DNA of 45,738 nucleotides, from contig NZ_CALMFY010000048.1 in the NCBI RefSeq assembly GCF_937863485.1, forward strand, positions 10,618 through 56,355, given 5' to 3'. Numbering within the stretch: position 1 is the stretch's first letter; each line of letters begins with the position of its first letter. Below, piece after piece: positions 8,862 to 19,284 of this stretch. The DNA comes from an uncultured Nostoc sp. Lineage in GTDB: Bacteria > Cyanobacteriota > Cyanobacteriia > Cyanobacteriales > Nostocaceae. The notes below the pieces were generated by a model. It saw nothing but the letters and a program-made list of their open reading frames with translations, made no database searches and was not told where the DNA came from. The translations under genes were made by a program, and so were the position numbers.

Positions 8862-11800
8862 ATGATGATCTCAGCTACTCCTAACGAAGTGCGATCGCAC
8901 CTCATCGAAGCCTTACAACTCGACCTCATAGGCCCTACCCCTGATGATATCGACCATGCAGAAGAAATTCTCGACCAAGCACCATCAAAGTGGTATCTTA
9001 CAGGCTTTCTTGTTCCGCATGGCGCACCCATCGAACAGCGTGGAGATGATACTGGCGATGATGATTTAGACGTAATGCAAGGCGGTAGCGCGGGTGAAGA
9101 TGAAAATGTCCCAGACAAACCATTCGCCAAGAAAGCTTTTTTCCCTTCATCGATGGGTTTAAGTTTACTGGTTGCTGAAAATGCCAGTCAACTTAATCTC
9201 ACAGTGCAATGGGGTGATTATTTCCCAATCAAAGATCATTCTGTAGCAGAATCTCAGAATGATTCTGGTGAGGAGAAAATTGTTTTACCCCTGGAAATAG
9301 AAACGACAACCCCCCAAGAGGAATCAAATAACAGTTTATTGGGATGCTGGAAGCGGATTCCACGCCAAGTCCAAATCACTGTTCCTCTAATGGGCGATCG
9401 CAATCCCGAACAACTAGAATTGGGTTTAGGTTTAAGTAGTCCTAAACAATTAAAATTACCGCTTCATCAAAACCAATCTACAAAAACTATTCCCATAGCT
9501 GATAGCAACGGTTTACAACTCGTCATCTCCATCCGGACTGTAACATCCAAAGAACTTGTACCTGCTGGAACTCGTTCCGTTTCTGTATTTCTAGTCAATA
9601 ATCGCCTCCCCACCTCCGATAAACAGCGCGATATTAGCTATATTTTTCAAGCTAGTTTAATCATCCATACCCCAGAACCATTAGTAGCCCGTCCCAATTT
9701 ACACGGACGAGATAATAATGATTGGGATGAAAACGTCGCTAATTTACAATACCGCAATGATTATGAATATGCGGTAGGTCATAACGTTTCTGCGATCGCA
9801 CTAACCAATCCCGATGGTAGTTGTCAGGAAGTGCGTACCGCTTGGATACCAACTGCTGATGTGGAAAAGGTGATAGCCACCCAAGTAAAAAACGTTGAAT
9901 TGGGAATGGAAGCCTTAGCCAACGCACCCACACCAGAAGCATTGCAGAATATGCTGAGTCCAATGGTGGATGCTTACGCTGATTGGATTAAGGAACAGCG
10001 CACAAAATGTCCCACCGAACCCAAGCGGTTAAATGTCGCCATAGGTTTACTAAGCCGTGCAGAAATTGCCAACAAGCGCATCGACGCTGGTATCAAAGCC
10101 TTAAATGATCCACAAATATTTGAAGCATTTCAAATAGGAAACCGGGCTATTGCTACGTATATCCGTCAACGTGCTACTCACGGCAAAAATATCACTCCTG
10201 AAAGTCTTGCGCCACCTGAATGGCGACCCTTCCAGCTAGCATTTATACTGATGAACTTGGTAGGGATAGCTTACCCCGAAAATGGCGATCGTGAATTAGT
10301 CGATTTGCTATTCTTCCCCACAGGTGGCGGTAAAACCGAAGCTTACTTAGGACTCGCAGCCTTTATCCCTCGTCCTACGGCGACTGCGTTATCCCGGTAT
10401 CAAATCGGCTGGTTTAAGCGTCCTCATGCGCTACACCCTGCGTCTTTTGACTCTCGACCAACTCGGACGAGCGGCGACGATGATTTGCGCCTTAGAATTG
10501 GAACGCCAGAAAAACCCACAGAAGTTGGGAACTTGGCCGTTTGAAATTGGACTATGGGTGGGACAAACAGCAACACCCAACCGTATGGGTAAAAAAGGAG
10601 ATAACGACGATAACAGTGCTAGAAAGCGGACTCTCGACTTCCAAAACAATAACCGCAGCAACCCATCACCCATCCCCTTAGAAAAGTGTCCTTGGTGCGA
10701 TGCAGAATTTCAACGCAACTCATTCCAATTACTACCAAATACCGATCAACCAACAAACTTACGCGTATTTTGTGCCAATCGTCACTGTCATTTTCGCGGT
10801 GATAATCCTTTACCAATAGTCGCCGTAGACGAGCCAATATATCGTCGCTTACCTTGTTTCATTATCTCTACAGTAGATAAATTCGCCAGCCTGCCTTGGG
10901 TGGGAGAAACTGGTGCATTATTTGGACGAGTAGACCGCTACGATAATGATGGTTTTTACGGCCCCACTCAACTAGGTCGCGGGAAACCCCTTGGTGGTTA
11001 TTTACCACCACCAGACTTAATTATCCAAGACGAATTACATTTAATTTCCGGCCCATTGGGAACAATGGTAGGACTATACGAAACAGCGATTGATGCTTTG
11101 TGCAGCCAAGAGATAGACGGTAAAAAAATTCGTCCGAAGATAGTTGCTTCAACTGCAACAGTCCGCCGCGCTAGCAAGCAAATTCAAGCTTTATTTGGTC
11201 GCAGCGAAGTCGATATATTTCCCCCACCAGGGCCAGATAGACGTGATTCATTCTTTGCCAAAACCGTCCCCGCTACAGAGAAAAACGCCCGCACCTATGT
11301 AGGAATTACTGCTCAAGGACGCAGTTTAAAAGTAGTGTTATTGCGTAGCTATTTGGCATTACTAGGCGCAGCCCAGAAGTATTGGCTAGAACAAGGAGGG
11401 AAGAAAAATTTTAATAACCCAGCCGACCCCTACATGACACTGTTAGGTTATTTTAATTCCCTACGTGAGCTAGGTGGTAGTCGGCGTATTGTGGAAGATG
11501 AAGTAAATTCTGGCCTTGTGCGCTACAGCCAGCGTAAGCGAGTAGGTGAAATATCAGGATTATTTGTTGGTCGTAAAATTGATGACGAACCAGAAGAATT
11601 AACCTCCCGTGTCAGCACTAGCGACGTTGCAGAGACTAAGCGGCGAATGGAATCAACCTTTGATAAAGATGAAAAGGTTGATGTTGTTTTAGCAACAAAC
11701 ATGATTTCCGTAGGTTTGGATATTACTCGCTTGGGTTTAATGGTAGTTCTTGGTCAACCCAAGACAGCCGCCGAATATATCCAAGCTACCAGCCGTGTGG

Positions 11801-12040
11801 GACGAGATGAGGAAAGACCAGGATTAGTAGTGACCTTGCTGAATATTCATCGTCCACGCGATCGCTCTCATTATGAACGCTTTTTTGCTTGGCATTCAAC
11901 ATTTTATCGGGCTGTGGAAGCTACCAGCGTAACTCCCTTTTCCCCTCGCGCTATTGATCGAGGTATTGCAGCCATTACCGTTGCTTTAGCACGTCTCGGA
12001 CATCCTAAGATGACAGCGCCACTCCGTGCTTTCGATATAA
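8862..12040 (+). pseudogene. drmA: DrmA, DISARM core helicase (frameshifted, C-terminus lost)
   Basis: DrmA is the helicase-domain core component of all DISARM systems. From ATG 8862 the N-terminal region is typical (VRSHLIEALQLDLIGP, SKWYLTGFLVPHGAPIEQR). The P-loop FFPTGGGKTEAYLGLAAF lies near 10315-10365. Immediately after AAF the frame must shift by one base: frame 1 then reads SLVLRRLRYPGIKSAGLSVL and MRYTLRLLTLDQLGRAATMI. So there is a one-base insertion or two-base deletion near 10365-10372. The second part keeps a CPWCDAEF...CANRHCHF zinc-ribbon-like segment, the QDELHLISGP box, ASTATVRRA and the lobe-2 motif NMISVGLDITRLGLM...ATSRVGR. The sequence stops resembling DrmA at MTAPLRAFDIK (near 12038) and continues, out of frame, into DrmB; perhaps 150-200 C-terminal residues are missing. 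Unless the frameshift is programmed, no functional helicase results. Confidence 0.88.
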
Positions 12041-13501
12041 AAATCAATACCTGTTGTACCTGTCCGCTTCGTCCAAGCCTGCGTTAAAGGTCATATCAGT
12101 GATATTAACTGGTATCGTTTTGTACATAATGACTCTGACAATAAGTGTCAAGGTCAGCTATGGTTAGACGAAGGTGGTTCAGGTAACGACTTCGCTGAGA
12201 TTTATGTGCGTTGCGAAGCCTGTAAAAAACGTCGTCCCCTTGCTGATGCAACAGTCCGCAATGGTAAAGTTTTAGGCCCATGTCAGGGACATCGCCCTTG
12301 GCTTGGCTCATTTGCCCAAGAACCTTTCTGTATTCGTGAATCGACTGGTTTACCAGAATACAACCGCTTGTTAGTTAGGTCTGCCAGCAACGCTTATTTT
12401 TCACAAGTTCTTAGCGTTATTTCCCTGCCTGATTCAGACGCAGCTTTACAAAAAGCAGTGAATTCAGTCTACGAAGATTTTCTTAAAAACATAACAACAC
12501 TCGAACAACTTGCTCTTGTTAAGAGTTTAATGTCTAAGGTATCCACAAATTTAGAAGGATTTAGCAATGAAGCTGTTTGGCAAGAAATTGAACGCCGACA
12601 AAACGGACAGGTTAACCAACATAAAAGCATTAAGCAAGTAGAAATTGAAACACTACTTTCTAGCGCCGTCCAAATTGGGGAAGATGTACCAGAAGGTGAC
12701 TTTCACGCTAGGTCACGTACTTTAGATAATTTACAGCCTGCTTTTTCCTCCCGCATTGAACGAATTGTTTTAGTAGATCGCTTGCGTGAAGTAATTGCTC
12801 AGGTGGGTTTTACCCGCTTTGAAGCTGAAATGCCAGATATCGACGGCGAACTTGATATCAGCGTCAGGCGTGCTGCGTTGGATATTGAAACCACTTGGGT
12901 TCCAGCAATTGAGAATAGAGGTGAAGGTGTATTTATTGCTTTCCGTAAGCAAGCGATCGAAGATTGGTTAAAGCGAGAAGCCGTCAAAAAACGTGGACGA
13001 GAATTATCAAGAGGATTTGATATCTGGTGTGCGCGTAAAGGTATAGACCAGGAAAAAGAAAAAGTTAAGTTTCCTGGCTTGCAGTATACTATGCTGCATT
13101 CTCTATCGCATTTATTAATTGTGGCTGTATCGTTAGAATGCGGCTATGCTGCCAGTTCCATCCGCGAACGCATCTACGCTGGCGATACAGGATATGGAAT
13201 TCTTTTATACACGGGTTCATCTGGGTCAGAAGGGACATTAGGCGGACTGGTAGAAGTTGGCAAACGTATTGAATACCATTTGGAAGTAGCAATAGAGCAA
13301 GGAAGATTATGCTCCAATGACCCAGTATGCGCTCAACATCGACCAGATAATGAGCAAGAGGAGCGTTTTCTACACGGTTCTGCTTGTCACGGATGCTTAC
13401 TGATTGCAGAAACATCCTGCGAACGCCGCAATGAATTTCTTGACCGCGCCTTGGTTGTCTCCACAGTTGAGGGTTTCGGAGCAGAGTTTTTCCCAGAATA
13501 A
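12041..13501 (+). pseudogene. drmB: DrmB, DISARM DUF1998 protein (N-terminus deleted)
   Basis: DrmB is a DUF1998 protein that works with DrmA in DISARM. Homology starts directly after the DrmA remnant, in frame 2 (SIPVVPVRFVQACVKGHISD), with no initiation codon nearby; the first roughly 100 residues are absent. A GTG at 12206 could begin a 431-residue product. Downstream it looks intact: LWLDEGGSGNDFAEIYVRC, EACKKRRPLADA, then the DUF1998 region LHSLSHLLIVAVSLECGYAA near 13100-13160. The cysteine-rich end CSNDPVCAQH...HGSACHGCLLIAETSCERR suggests metal binding, and the C-terminus VEGFGAEFF is typical. It ends five bases before drmC, so the two were co-transcribed. Confidence 0.87.
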
Positions 13502-13506
13502 ACACA

Positions 13507-14304
13507 ATGGCTTTTTTGCAACTGAGCCGCCTAACTTTGCTGAAACTAGCAATAGCATTAGAAAACGGTAGGCTATCCCCTCCTTTTCTCCTATCGACCA
13601 TCGTTAAGTACGTACCCACCATTTTAAGCCAAACAGTAATTGATAAACTTAATCATCTAACTTCTGAAGGTGTAAAATGTAACCATATTGCTTATACCCT
13701 GCGCTTGCTAGCAGCAGAACGAAGCGCATCTCAACAAATACGTGATCGCATTGAGTTGGTATGGACTGGCCCAGAGGTAACTGGTTCTCAAAGCCGTGAT
13801 ACTAGCGTTGTTGTCCGCGAACTATTTAGCAACGCCAAAAAAAGCGTTCTCATCTCCAGTTTTGCCATTGATAGAGGTGAGAAAGCACGGAAATTATTCC
13901 AGGTACTTGCAGAACGCATGGATGCTAACCCGGAACTATATGTACAAATGTTTCTTAACATCCAACGCCCTCATAACAGCGAAGCAGCAGAGTCAATTTT
14001 ATTGAGAGAATTTGCAGATACCTTCCGCTGGGATATTTGGATAGGAAAAAGACTACCAGAAGTGTTTTACGATTCGCGATCGCTAGCACTGAATGTTAAG
14101 CAAAAATCATCTCTCCACGCCAAGAGCATTATTGTAGATGAGGAATCTGTACTGATCACATCAGCTAACTTTACAGAAGCCGCCCACGAACGCAATATTG
14201 AAGCAGGTGTGTTACTCACTGACTCAACAATAGCCCAAGCATTGCGGTTACAGTTTGACACTTTGGTATCCCACAAAATCCTGCTTCCCATTCCTGGTAT
14301 TTAA
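13507..14304 (+). CDS. drmC: DrmC, DISARM phospholipase-D-like protein
   Basis: DrmC is the PLD-superfamily member of the DISARM core; in studied systems it is not always needed for protection. The 265-residue product has an N-terminal helical half, then a PLD domain from about residue 95 (SVLISSFAIDRGEKARKLF). It carries one complete HKD motif, HAKSIIVDEESVLITSANF (about residues 199-217), followed by the typical NIEAGVLL. ATG 13507 is six bases past the drmB stop, consistent with one operon. Length and ends match the family, with no lesion seen. It is the only full DISARM gene left, so it is probably either a drifting passenger or kept for an independent nuclease role. Confidence 0.88.
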   Translation: MAFLQLSRLTLLKLAIALENGRLSPPFLLSTIVKYVPTILSQTVIDKLNHLTSEGVKCNHIAYTLRLLAAERSASQQIRDRIELVWTGPEVTGSQSRDTSVVVRELFSNAKKSVLISSFAIDRGEKARKLFQVLAERMDANPELYVQMFLNIQRPHNSEAAESILLREFADTFRWDIWIGKRLPEVFYDSRSLALNVKQKSSLHAKSIIVDEESVLITSANFTEAAHERNIEAGVLLTDSTIAQALRLQFDTLVSHKILLPIPGI

Positions 14305-14346
14305 TTATTTGGGCGATTGCCTACGTGGGGTGTAAATCCATCGCGC

Positions 14347-14607
14347 TCAAACTATATCAACCTGAGAAACAACATTCCCTTCACTTTCATCCGATAAATA
14401 TTCCAACAGTTCCCCTGGTTGACAATTCAACGCTTTACAAATGCCATTCAATCGTTCCGGTGCTAATCTTGGCATTTCGTCAACCTTACGCAATCTATAA
14501 ACCGAGTTTTCAGTTATACCTAGTATCTTAGCTAAATCCTTATTCTTAATCCGCTTTCGCGCCATCACTTCATTTAATTTCCAACGAATCACTTGATTCT
14601 CAGACAT
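14347..14607 (-). CDS. XRE-family transcriptional regulator
   Basis: An 86-residue protein made almost wholly of a Cro/C1-type helix-turn-helix: VIRWKLNEVMARKRIKNKDL, LAKILGITENSVYRLRK as the DNA-reading helices, and ICKALNCQPGELLEYL as the closing helix typical of small XRE regulators. The start ATG at 14607 is the only good choice. It is convergent with drmC, with a 42-bp gap. The 220 bp upstream hold several perfect palindromes that fit autoregulatory operators. It may control itself and the divergent 14828 gene, or the DISARM/CAST cargo. It appears intact. Confidence 0.82.
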   Translation of the reverse strand: MSENQVIRWKLNEVMARKRIKNKDLAKILGITENSVYRLRKVDEMPRLAPERLNGICKALNCQPGELLEYLSDESEGNVVSQVDIV

Positions 14608-14639
14608 AGACTACATCACCAGTTTAGTCGCTGCTAGAT

Positions 14640-14742
14640 GTAGATTTATCTACTCGTCAGTAGTTTAAACTACAAGTAGATATATAACATTCTAAGTTTT
14701 ATTAATCTACACTTGACGCAGCTCTACGCGTCACGTAGATTA
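14640..14742. promoter_or_regulatory. Palindromic operator cluster upstream of the XRE gene
   Basis: Two perfect 14-bp palindromes, GTAGATTTATCTAC (14640-14653) and GTAGTTTAAACTAC (14660-14673), have centres 20 bp apart, about two helical turns. A third inverted pair, TAATCTAC (14703-14710) and GTAGATTA (14735-14742), shares the same GTAGAT/ATCTAC half-site. Spacing and shared half-sites point to cooperative binding by a dimeric regulator, most likely the adjacent XRE protein. Confidence 0.65.
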
Positions 14743-14756
14743 AATTGTAGACAAAA

Positions 14757-14800
14757 ATAAAAGCGATCGCTCTCCGGGAAGAGTTCGCGATCGCCTTTTG
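14757..14800. terminator. HIP1-containing hairpin upstream of the 14828 gene
   Basis: AAAAGCGATCGC at 14759-14770 pairs with GCGATCGCCTTTT at 14787-14799, with a short inner stem CTCT/AGAG. The A-rich 5' side and T-run on the 3' side give it the form of a bidirectional intrinsic terminator. It could equally be a chance pairing of two HIP1 octamers. Confidence 0.45.
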
Positions 14801-14827
14801 TAAAACCCCATTGATGAGGTTACTTAG

Positions 14828-15130
14828 ATGATTGTACAAGAAGAGTTTGATAACCAAGCCTTAGCTCAATTAGAGTTTGAGGGCTACGTTGACCAATTAA
14901 CAGACCCAGCACCCCCAGAAATAGAAATTGATTCCATAAACGATGATTTTGGAGAACTTTATCGAGTTTGGAACGGTTCACAATTGTTAGGTACTTTTTA
15001 TCAAAATCTGGAGGGTAAATGGATAGCGCAGCCTTGTAATAGAGATGAAAGACCCTGTTTTGATACTCCTTTGCAAGCACAGTTAATCATCATAGCTGTT
15101 AATGGCTTGCTGGTTGCAGATGTAGCATAA
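14828..15130 (+). CDS. Hypothetical protein, 100 residues
   Basis: I do not recognise this family. The 100-residue product is acidic in its first half (EEFDNQALAQLEFEGYVDQL) and contains a compact middle with YRVWNGSQLLGTFYQNLEGK and WIAQPCNRDERPCFDT, which looks like a small beta-rich domain; no signal peptide or membrane segment is seen. ATG 14828 is preceded by GATGAGG about ten bases upstream. It ends 25 bp before a good intrinsic terminator, so it is probably a real single-gene unit. It lies inside the CAST cargo between the XRE regulator and the STAND gene. Confidence 0.6.
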   Translation: MIVQEEFDNQALAQLEFEGYVDQLTDPAPPEIEIDSINDDFGELYRVWNGSQLLGTFYQNLEGKWIAQPCNRDERPCFDTPLQAQLIIIAVNGLLVADVA

Positions 15131-15155
15131 CCCTTAAAAAATTTTCCCATCGCCT

Positions 15156-15186
15156 AGAGACGTGGTTCGTACCCGTCTCTTTTTTA
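15156..15186 (+). terminator. Intrinsic terminator after the 100-residue gene
   Basis: AGAGACG (15156-15162) pairs with CGTCTCT (15174-15180), followed by a run of T. It is placed 25 bp after the stop at 15130 in the right orientation. Confidence 0.8.
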
Positions 15187-15221
15187 TTTATGAGTGGCAG
15201 TGCGATCGCATCTCTAAATAT

Positions 15222-17714
15222 TCAAGATTCGCAAGAATCAAAATAGCAAAAGGTCAGTTTGTTATGACCCCAGGCTGCAAGAGCCGACCGAATTCGTCTT
15301 CGGTTATCGTTATTAACAGTGGTAGTTGCCCACGCTAAAAGCAATGGTGCTGAGTCCCAAGGATCATCTTCTGCCAATTCAAGTTCTTCCAAAACGGCAG
15401 AGGCGTATCCTTCCCATTTAGCACCATAATTACGAGGTACTAGATGCGGCTCAGACCAGAATAAATCTCTCTCTGCCACTCCCATAGGCAAAAGAGCATG
15501 ATGTACAAATTTTGCACTATACACATAGCCAGGAATTCTTAGTCCAGGAACTATCAGAATTTCTAAAACTCTGCGGCAGGTTGGCATATTTCTGCTAAAC
15601 AGGTTCAGCACCCATTCTTGATATGCTTCTCCTTGCTGAGAAGGCATCATTGAAAGTGCCATGAGTTGAACATCTTCTCGATTCTGACCTGTTAAGTTGT
15701 TTTTCCACAATTCTGAAGTAAAGAAATTATGACCATCCCTTCCCAGGAGATAGACTGCTAATGTGATAGATGCTGGCCTATCCACCAGATATATTGGCAT
15801 ATCAGGGCTATTGGGCGATTCTTTAACATTTTGATATGCTTCCCGGGCCAACAGAAAATCTGTCAAAGTTTCGTATGCTGGCTCCCAAGTGTGGACTTCT
15901 GGCTCAAAAGGATCATCAGCAGGCAGACTTCTGAGCAGCAGTAGCCCTTGATCGCGGCATTGGTGAAGAATTTGCAACAGTTGTGGACGAGTCAAAATAC
16001 CTTTTGGTGACTGTGCTGATTCAACCACTTGCATTGCCTCCTCTTCTACCAATGCTGCTCCTGTTGCAAAGCTGGCTTTTGCGATCGCACGGAGAGAGGT
16101 ACTAACTGGTTTTATATCTCTAGGCCAGTCTTCACCTTCACGCTCCCTGATAGAAAGTTCCGCGTTATTAATTTTCCGCTTAATTAATTCGACTAAGGAA
16201 AAATTTTGTTCTGAAATGTTGTCAATTATTTGTCCTCGATACAATTCAGCAAAAAGGCGAATTGCTAGTGGAGTTCGCAACACCCACCGCAGAAGAGGTG
16301 GACATTGAATGCCATTAATTTGACAATGTGCTTTAAAAACATACGCAAGTGGTGCGTCAGAACTTTTCAACCAAATCCAATCAATATTTCTCGGTAGAGA
16401 AATTCGCTGAACCAAACTTGGCCGAACTGAGAATGCAAATAAGATTCTTGGATATTGTTGAGCTACTACAGCTAGTTCCCCAAGTTTCTCTGCCCAACGT
16501 TCTGCTCTAGTTGTCTCATCTAAACCATCTACTGCAATCAACACTCGAACAGGCAAACGTTCTGAAATATCAACAGCGTTGGCAACGGAACGAACTTCAG
16601 ATTGAATTGCTGCCGATTCAAGAGCATCAAAAACTTGCCGTAGATTCCACCCAGGCTGACCAATTGCGTTTGCCAGTAGTGACTCCCAACTTTGTGCTAA
16701 ATCAACATCTCTAGCTCTAATTAACACAGCAGGTTTTTTTTGGGCTAGGTGTTGTCGTACTGCTTCTGCCAAAGCATGAGTTTTCCCGACACCAGGATCA
16801 CCAATATATATGACTAGCTGCCCCCAATCGCGCAATTTTTGAGGGGTAATTTCTCGCTCGTACCAACGTTCAAGCAACTTCTCTAGTTGTTTACCAATGG
16901 GTTCAACTGCGTTTTCTCGTGAGACCTTTTTTTCTTCAGGCAAAAGTACGTTAATTAAATTCTGCAAACCCACAGAACCAATAGGATCAGATTCAGTCCC
17001 AAAATCGGTAACTGGGAATGAATTACCTGGACAAAGACAATTTTCTAACTTTACCTGCTCTGCGATCGCTTCCATCAACCAATATTGAGCAGCTTGAATC
17101 AGATTTTCTGCATCTGCTTGCTCCATAAATTCTGGGTAGCGTCTCAGGCGATTTGTTGCAATGTGTGCATCTTCTAGGTGATTACGCATTTGCCTAACGC
17201 CTTGTAGCCACCCAGGATAAATGCCAGGGCCATTCAATCGAATCTTCAAATCCTGCTCTATTTGGCCAGATTGATGTAAATCGGGGGTATATCGGTTACT
17301 CAACCAACCATTTTGAGCTTGGTTGAACTTCATACCAATGTACTCTAGGTCAGTGACTGAGCTTTCAAACCAATAGCGACGCAATCCTTCACTGCCCAGT
17401 TCAGCTAGTAGAGAAGCAATCCGAGTTTCATCCCACAAATCAACAGTGATCCCTGGATGATTTGTCTTAGCAAAATTTATGAAGTTATTCCAGCGATCGC
17501 GTTCTGTTATTGTCTGCCGCTTTTGAGTTTTTCCATCACTTAAATCTCTCGGAACGCAGACTACATAACGAATTAATCCGTTGCGATTTTTTGTAGCTGT
17601 TTCTAATGATTTTTTGATTTGGTCTATTTGACTTGACTCAAGAGCATCTTTAAACCACTTTGCCTGTAAGCCGATTAGTTGCCCATTATTTAATTGAGCA
17701 TAGGCTTCAACACC
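15222..17714 (-). pseudogene. STAND-type P-loop NTPase with PD-(D/E)XK-like N-terminus, truncated (probable defence effector)
   Basis: The frame is open from before 17714 to the stop at 15222. The N-terminal part reads GVEAYAQLNNGQLIGLQAKW, resembling the E...QxK core of Mrr-like restriction endonuclease domains, followed by RYVVCVPRDLSDGKTQKR. A TTG at 17438 could start a 738-residue product. Within it are a P-loop IYIGDPGVGKTHALAE (about residues 210-225), a Walker B-like VLIAVDGLDETT (about 299-310) and arginine-containing RILFAFSVRPSL, as in STAND/AAA NTPases. Sequence before GVEAY belongs to tnsB in another frame, so the first part of the nuclease domain is gone. The C-terminus stops soon after the NTPase/helical region, earlier than expected for a sensor-bearing STAND protein. 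Probably an anti-phage effector cargo gene, now non-functional. Confidence 0.65.
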
Positions 17715-19078
17715 CTGGGGTCGTATCGCAGCAACACACTTTCTCCTGCATAAGCTGGCAGGTAATCTCCCCGATACATAATATTTTCAAAGCTCACATA
17801 TCCGCCTTTATAGATGCTGCGACGTGTCTTTTTCATCAGGCAGATATCTAATTCTCGGTCATTAATCAAACTTGGTAGCGCAGGTAATCCCGCTTCCCAG
17901 CGTTGAAACCGTGTTTGATCTCCACTGCGAGCATCTATTCGCTGATTGTAGTTATCAATGATGTAACGCACTATCAGCAGATTTAATTCCCGCAGAGTAA
18001 TACACGCTTCCTCCTCCGCTTGTTCTGGGCGTTCTTGAATATTTGAACCTAGATAACCATAAAATCCTGACAAAAAATCTGTGTTGATAGTCCCAAATCC
18101 ACGTTCTTCAATACCACCTTCCGGTGGGCGATCGCGTAAATGGCACTCAAAACCAAGTTGAAAACCAATTTGCTTCAAATGCTCCGAGCGAAAATCCTTC
18201 CCGCCATCAGTAAATAGGTTTTCTGGAATCCCGTAAGTTCCCCACTCGCAATGAAGTTTATATTCCGAACTATACTGCTTGCGTAACATCGCATGACGCA
18301 TAGCTAAGGCGACTACCAGAGAACTAGGTGCATCAAAGCCTAAATGGATGCCCATAATACAGCGCGAATAGCTATCTGTAATTTTTGTCAACCAAGGACG
18401 TGCCAGGGTTTCGCCATACTGGTCAACTAGCATGACATCCAATTTTGTATGGTCGCACTGCCAAACATGGTTACTATGATGTACATCGAGCGTCTGTCCA
18501 TCACGAGTTTGATGGGAAACTCTCGATCCACGCCAACCAATATTTCTTACCTTTTGCTTCTGCTCTTTACGTTCAATAATTGGGTTAAGAACGCGATAAA
18601 CCGTCATGTGGCAGGGATATTTCTGTAAACCTAGCTGTCCGGCTCTAACCTGAACTCGAATTGCGACTTGAGCCGGTGTCATTTTTCTACCGTCCTTGTT
18701 ACCTTCTTTATAAGTTTTGACGATAAAATCTTGCCAACCATCATCAATCCGATAGCCACCTTTGTCAGAACGTTCGACTTCAGTAACGCCTGATAACCCC
18801 TGTTGTTGATATTTTTTGACGAGTCGCTGTACCGTCCGAACCGTCTTGCCAAGTTTTTCTGCGGCTTGCTTTAATTTAATTCCATAGGTTTTGCGATCGC
18901 ATGGCTCAACTAAATTTTGCAGCACCTGCATTCTTAGCTTGGCTTCCTCTGAGAGTTCAGTAACAATTACATTGTTTTCTTTTGCGTCCTCACTCTCGGA
19001 AATCTCATCAACCTCATCCGAGTCATCGTGCAAAAGCAAAGATTCATCAACCTCGTTGGAGTTTAGCGTTTCACCCAT
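17690..19078 (-). pseudogene. tnsB: TnsB, DDE transposase of type V-K CAST (C-terminus lost)
   Basis: TnsB binds the transposon ends and performs strand transfer. The 462-codon frame from ATG 19078 (a TTG lies two codons earlier) matches V-K TnsB: LSEEAKLRMQVLQNLVEPCD, helix-turn-helix KLGKTVRTVQRLVKKYQQQG, then the DDE core. Catalytic residues are all present: D in WQCDHT (about 209), D in FTDGGKDF (about 291) and E in GGIEERGF (about 325). Similarity continues to AGESVLLRYDPR at about 17722 and then ends abruptly, with seven unrelated residues to the stop. About 120 C-terminal residues, including the part that contacts TnsC, are missing. tnsC and tniQ, normally directly downstream, are absent; the DNA runs straight into the STAND gene. 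End-binding might survive, but transposition should not. Confidence 0.93.
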
Positions 19079-19284
19079 AAACAAATTTCATCGCTTGAAA
19101 CTAGTTGGTTAGGCAATACGGTACAGCAAGTCTAAGAGCGAAATTAGCTTGCGTCTTAATTTAACCGCAGCAAGGGTAATGACTTCGCAGCTAGAGAGAA
19201 AAAAGAAGACTTCAATCCAACTATGTTTTTGTTGTTACATAGCTACTATTGCCTAATAAATATCATACTACTTTGTTCCAAAAA

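Noticed and set aside
2933..14304. A functional DISARM system
   Set aside because: drmD, drmMI, drmA and drmB each carry disabling lesions; only drmC is intact.
14820..15080. 86-codon minus-strand frame opposite the 100-residue gene
   Set aside because: The plus strand has a ribosome site and a proper terminator; the minus frame has neither.
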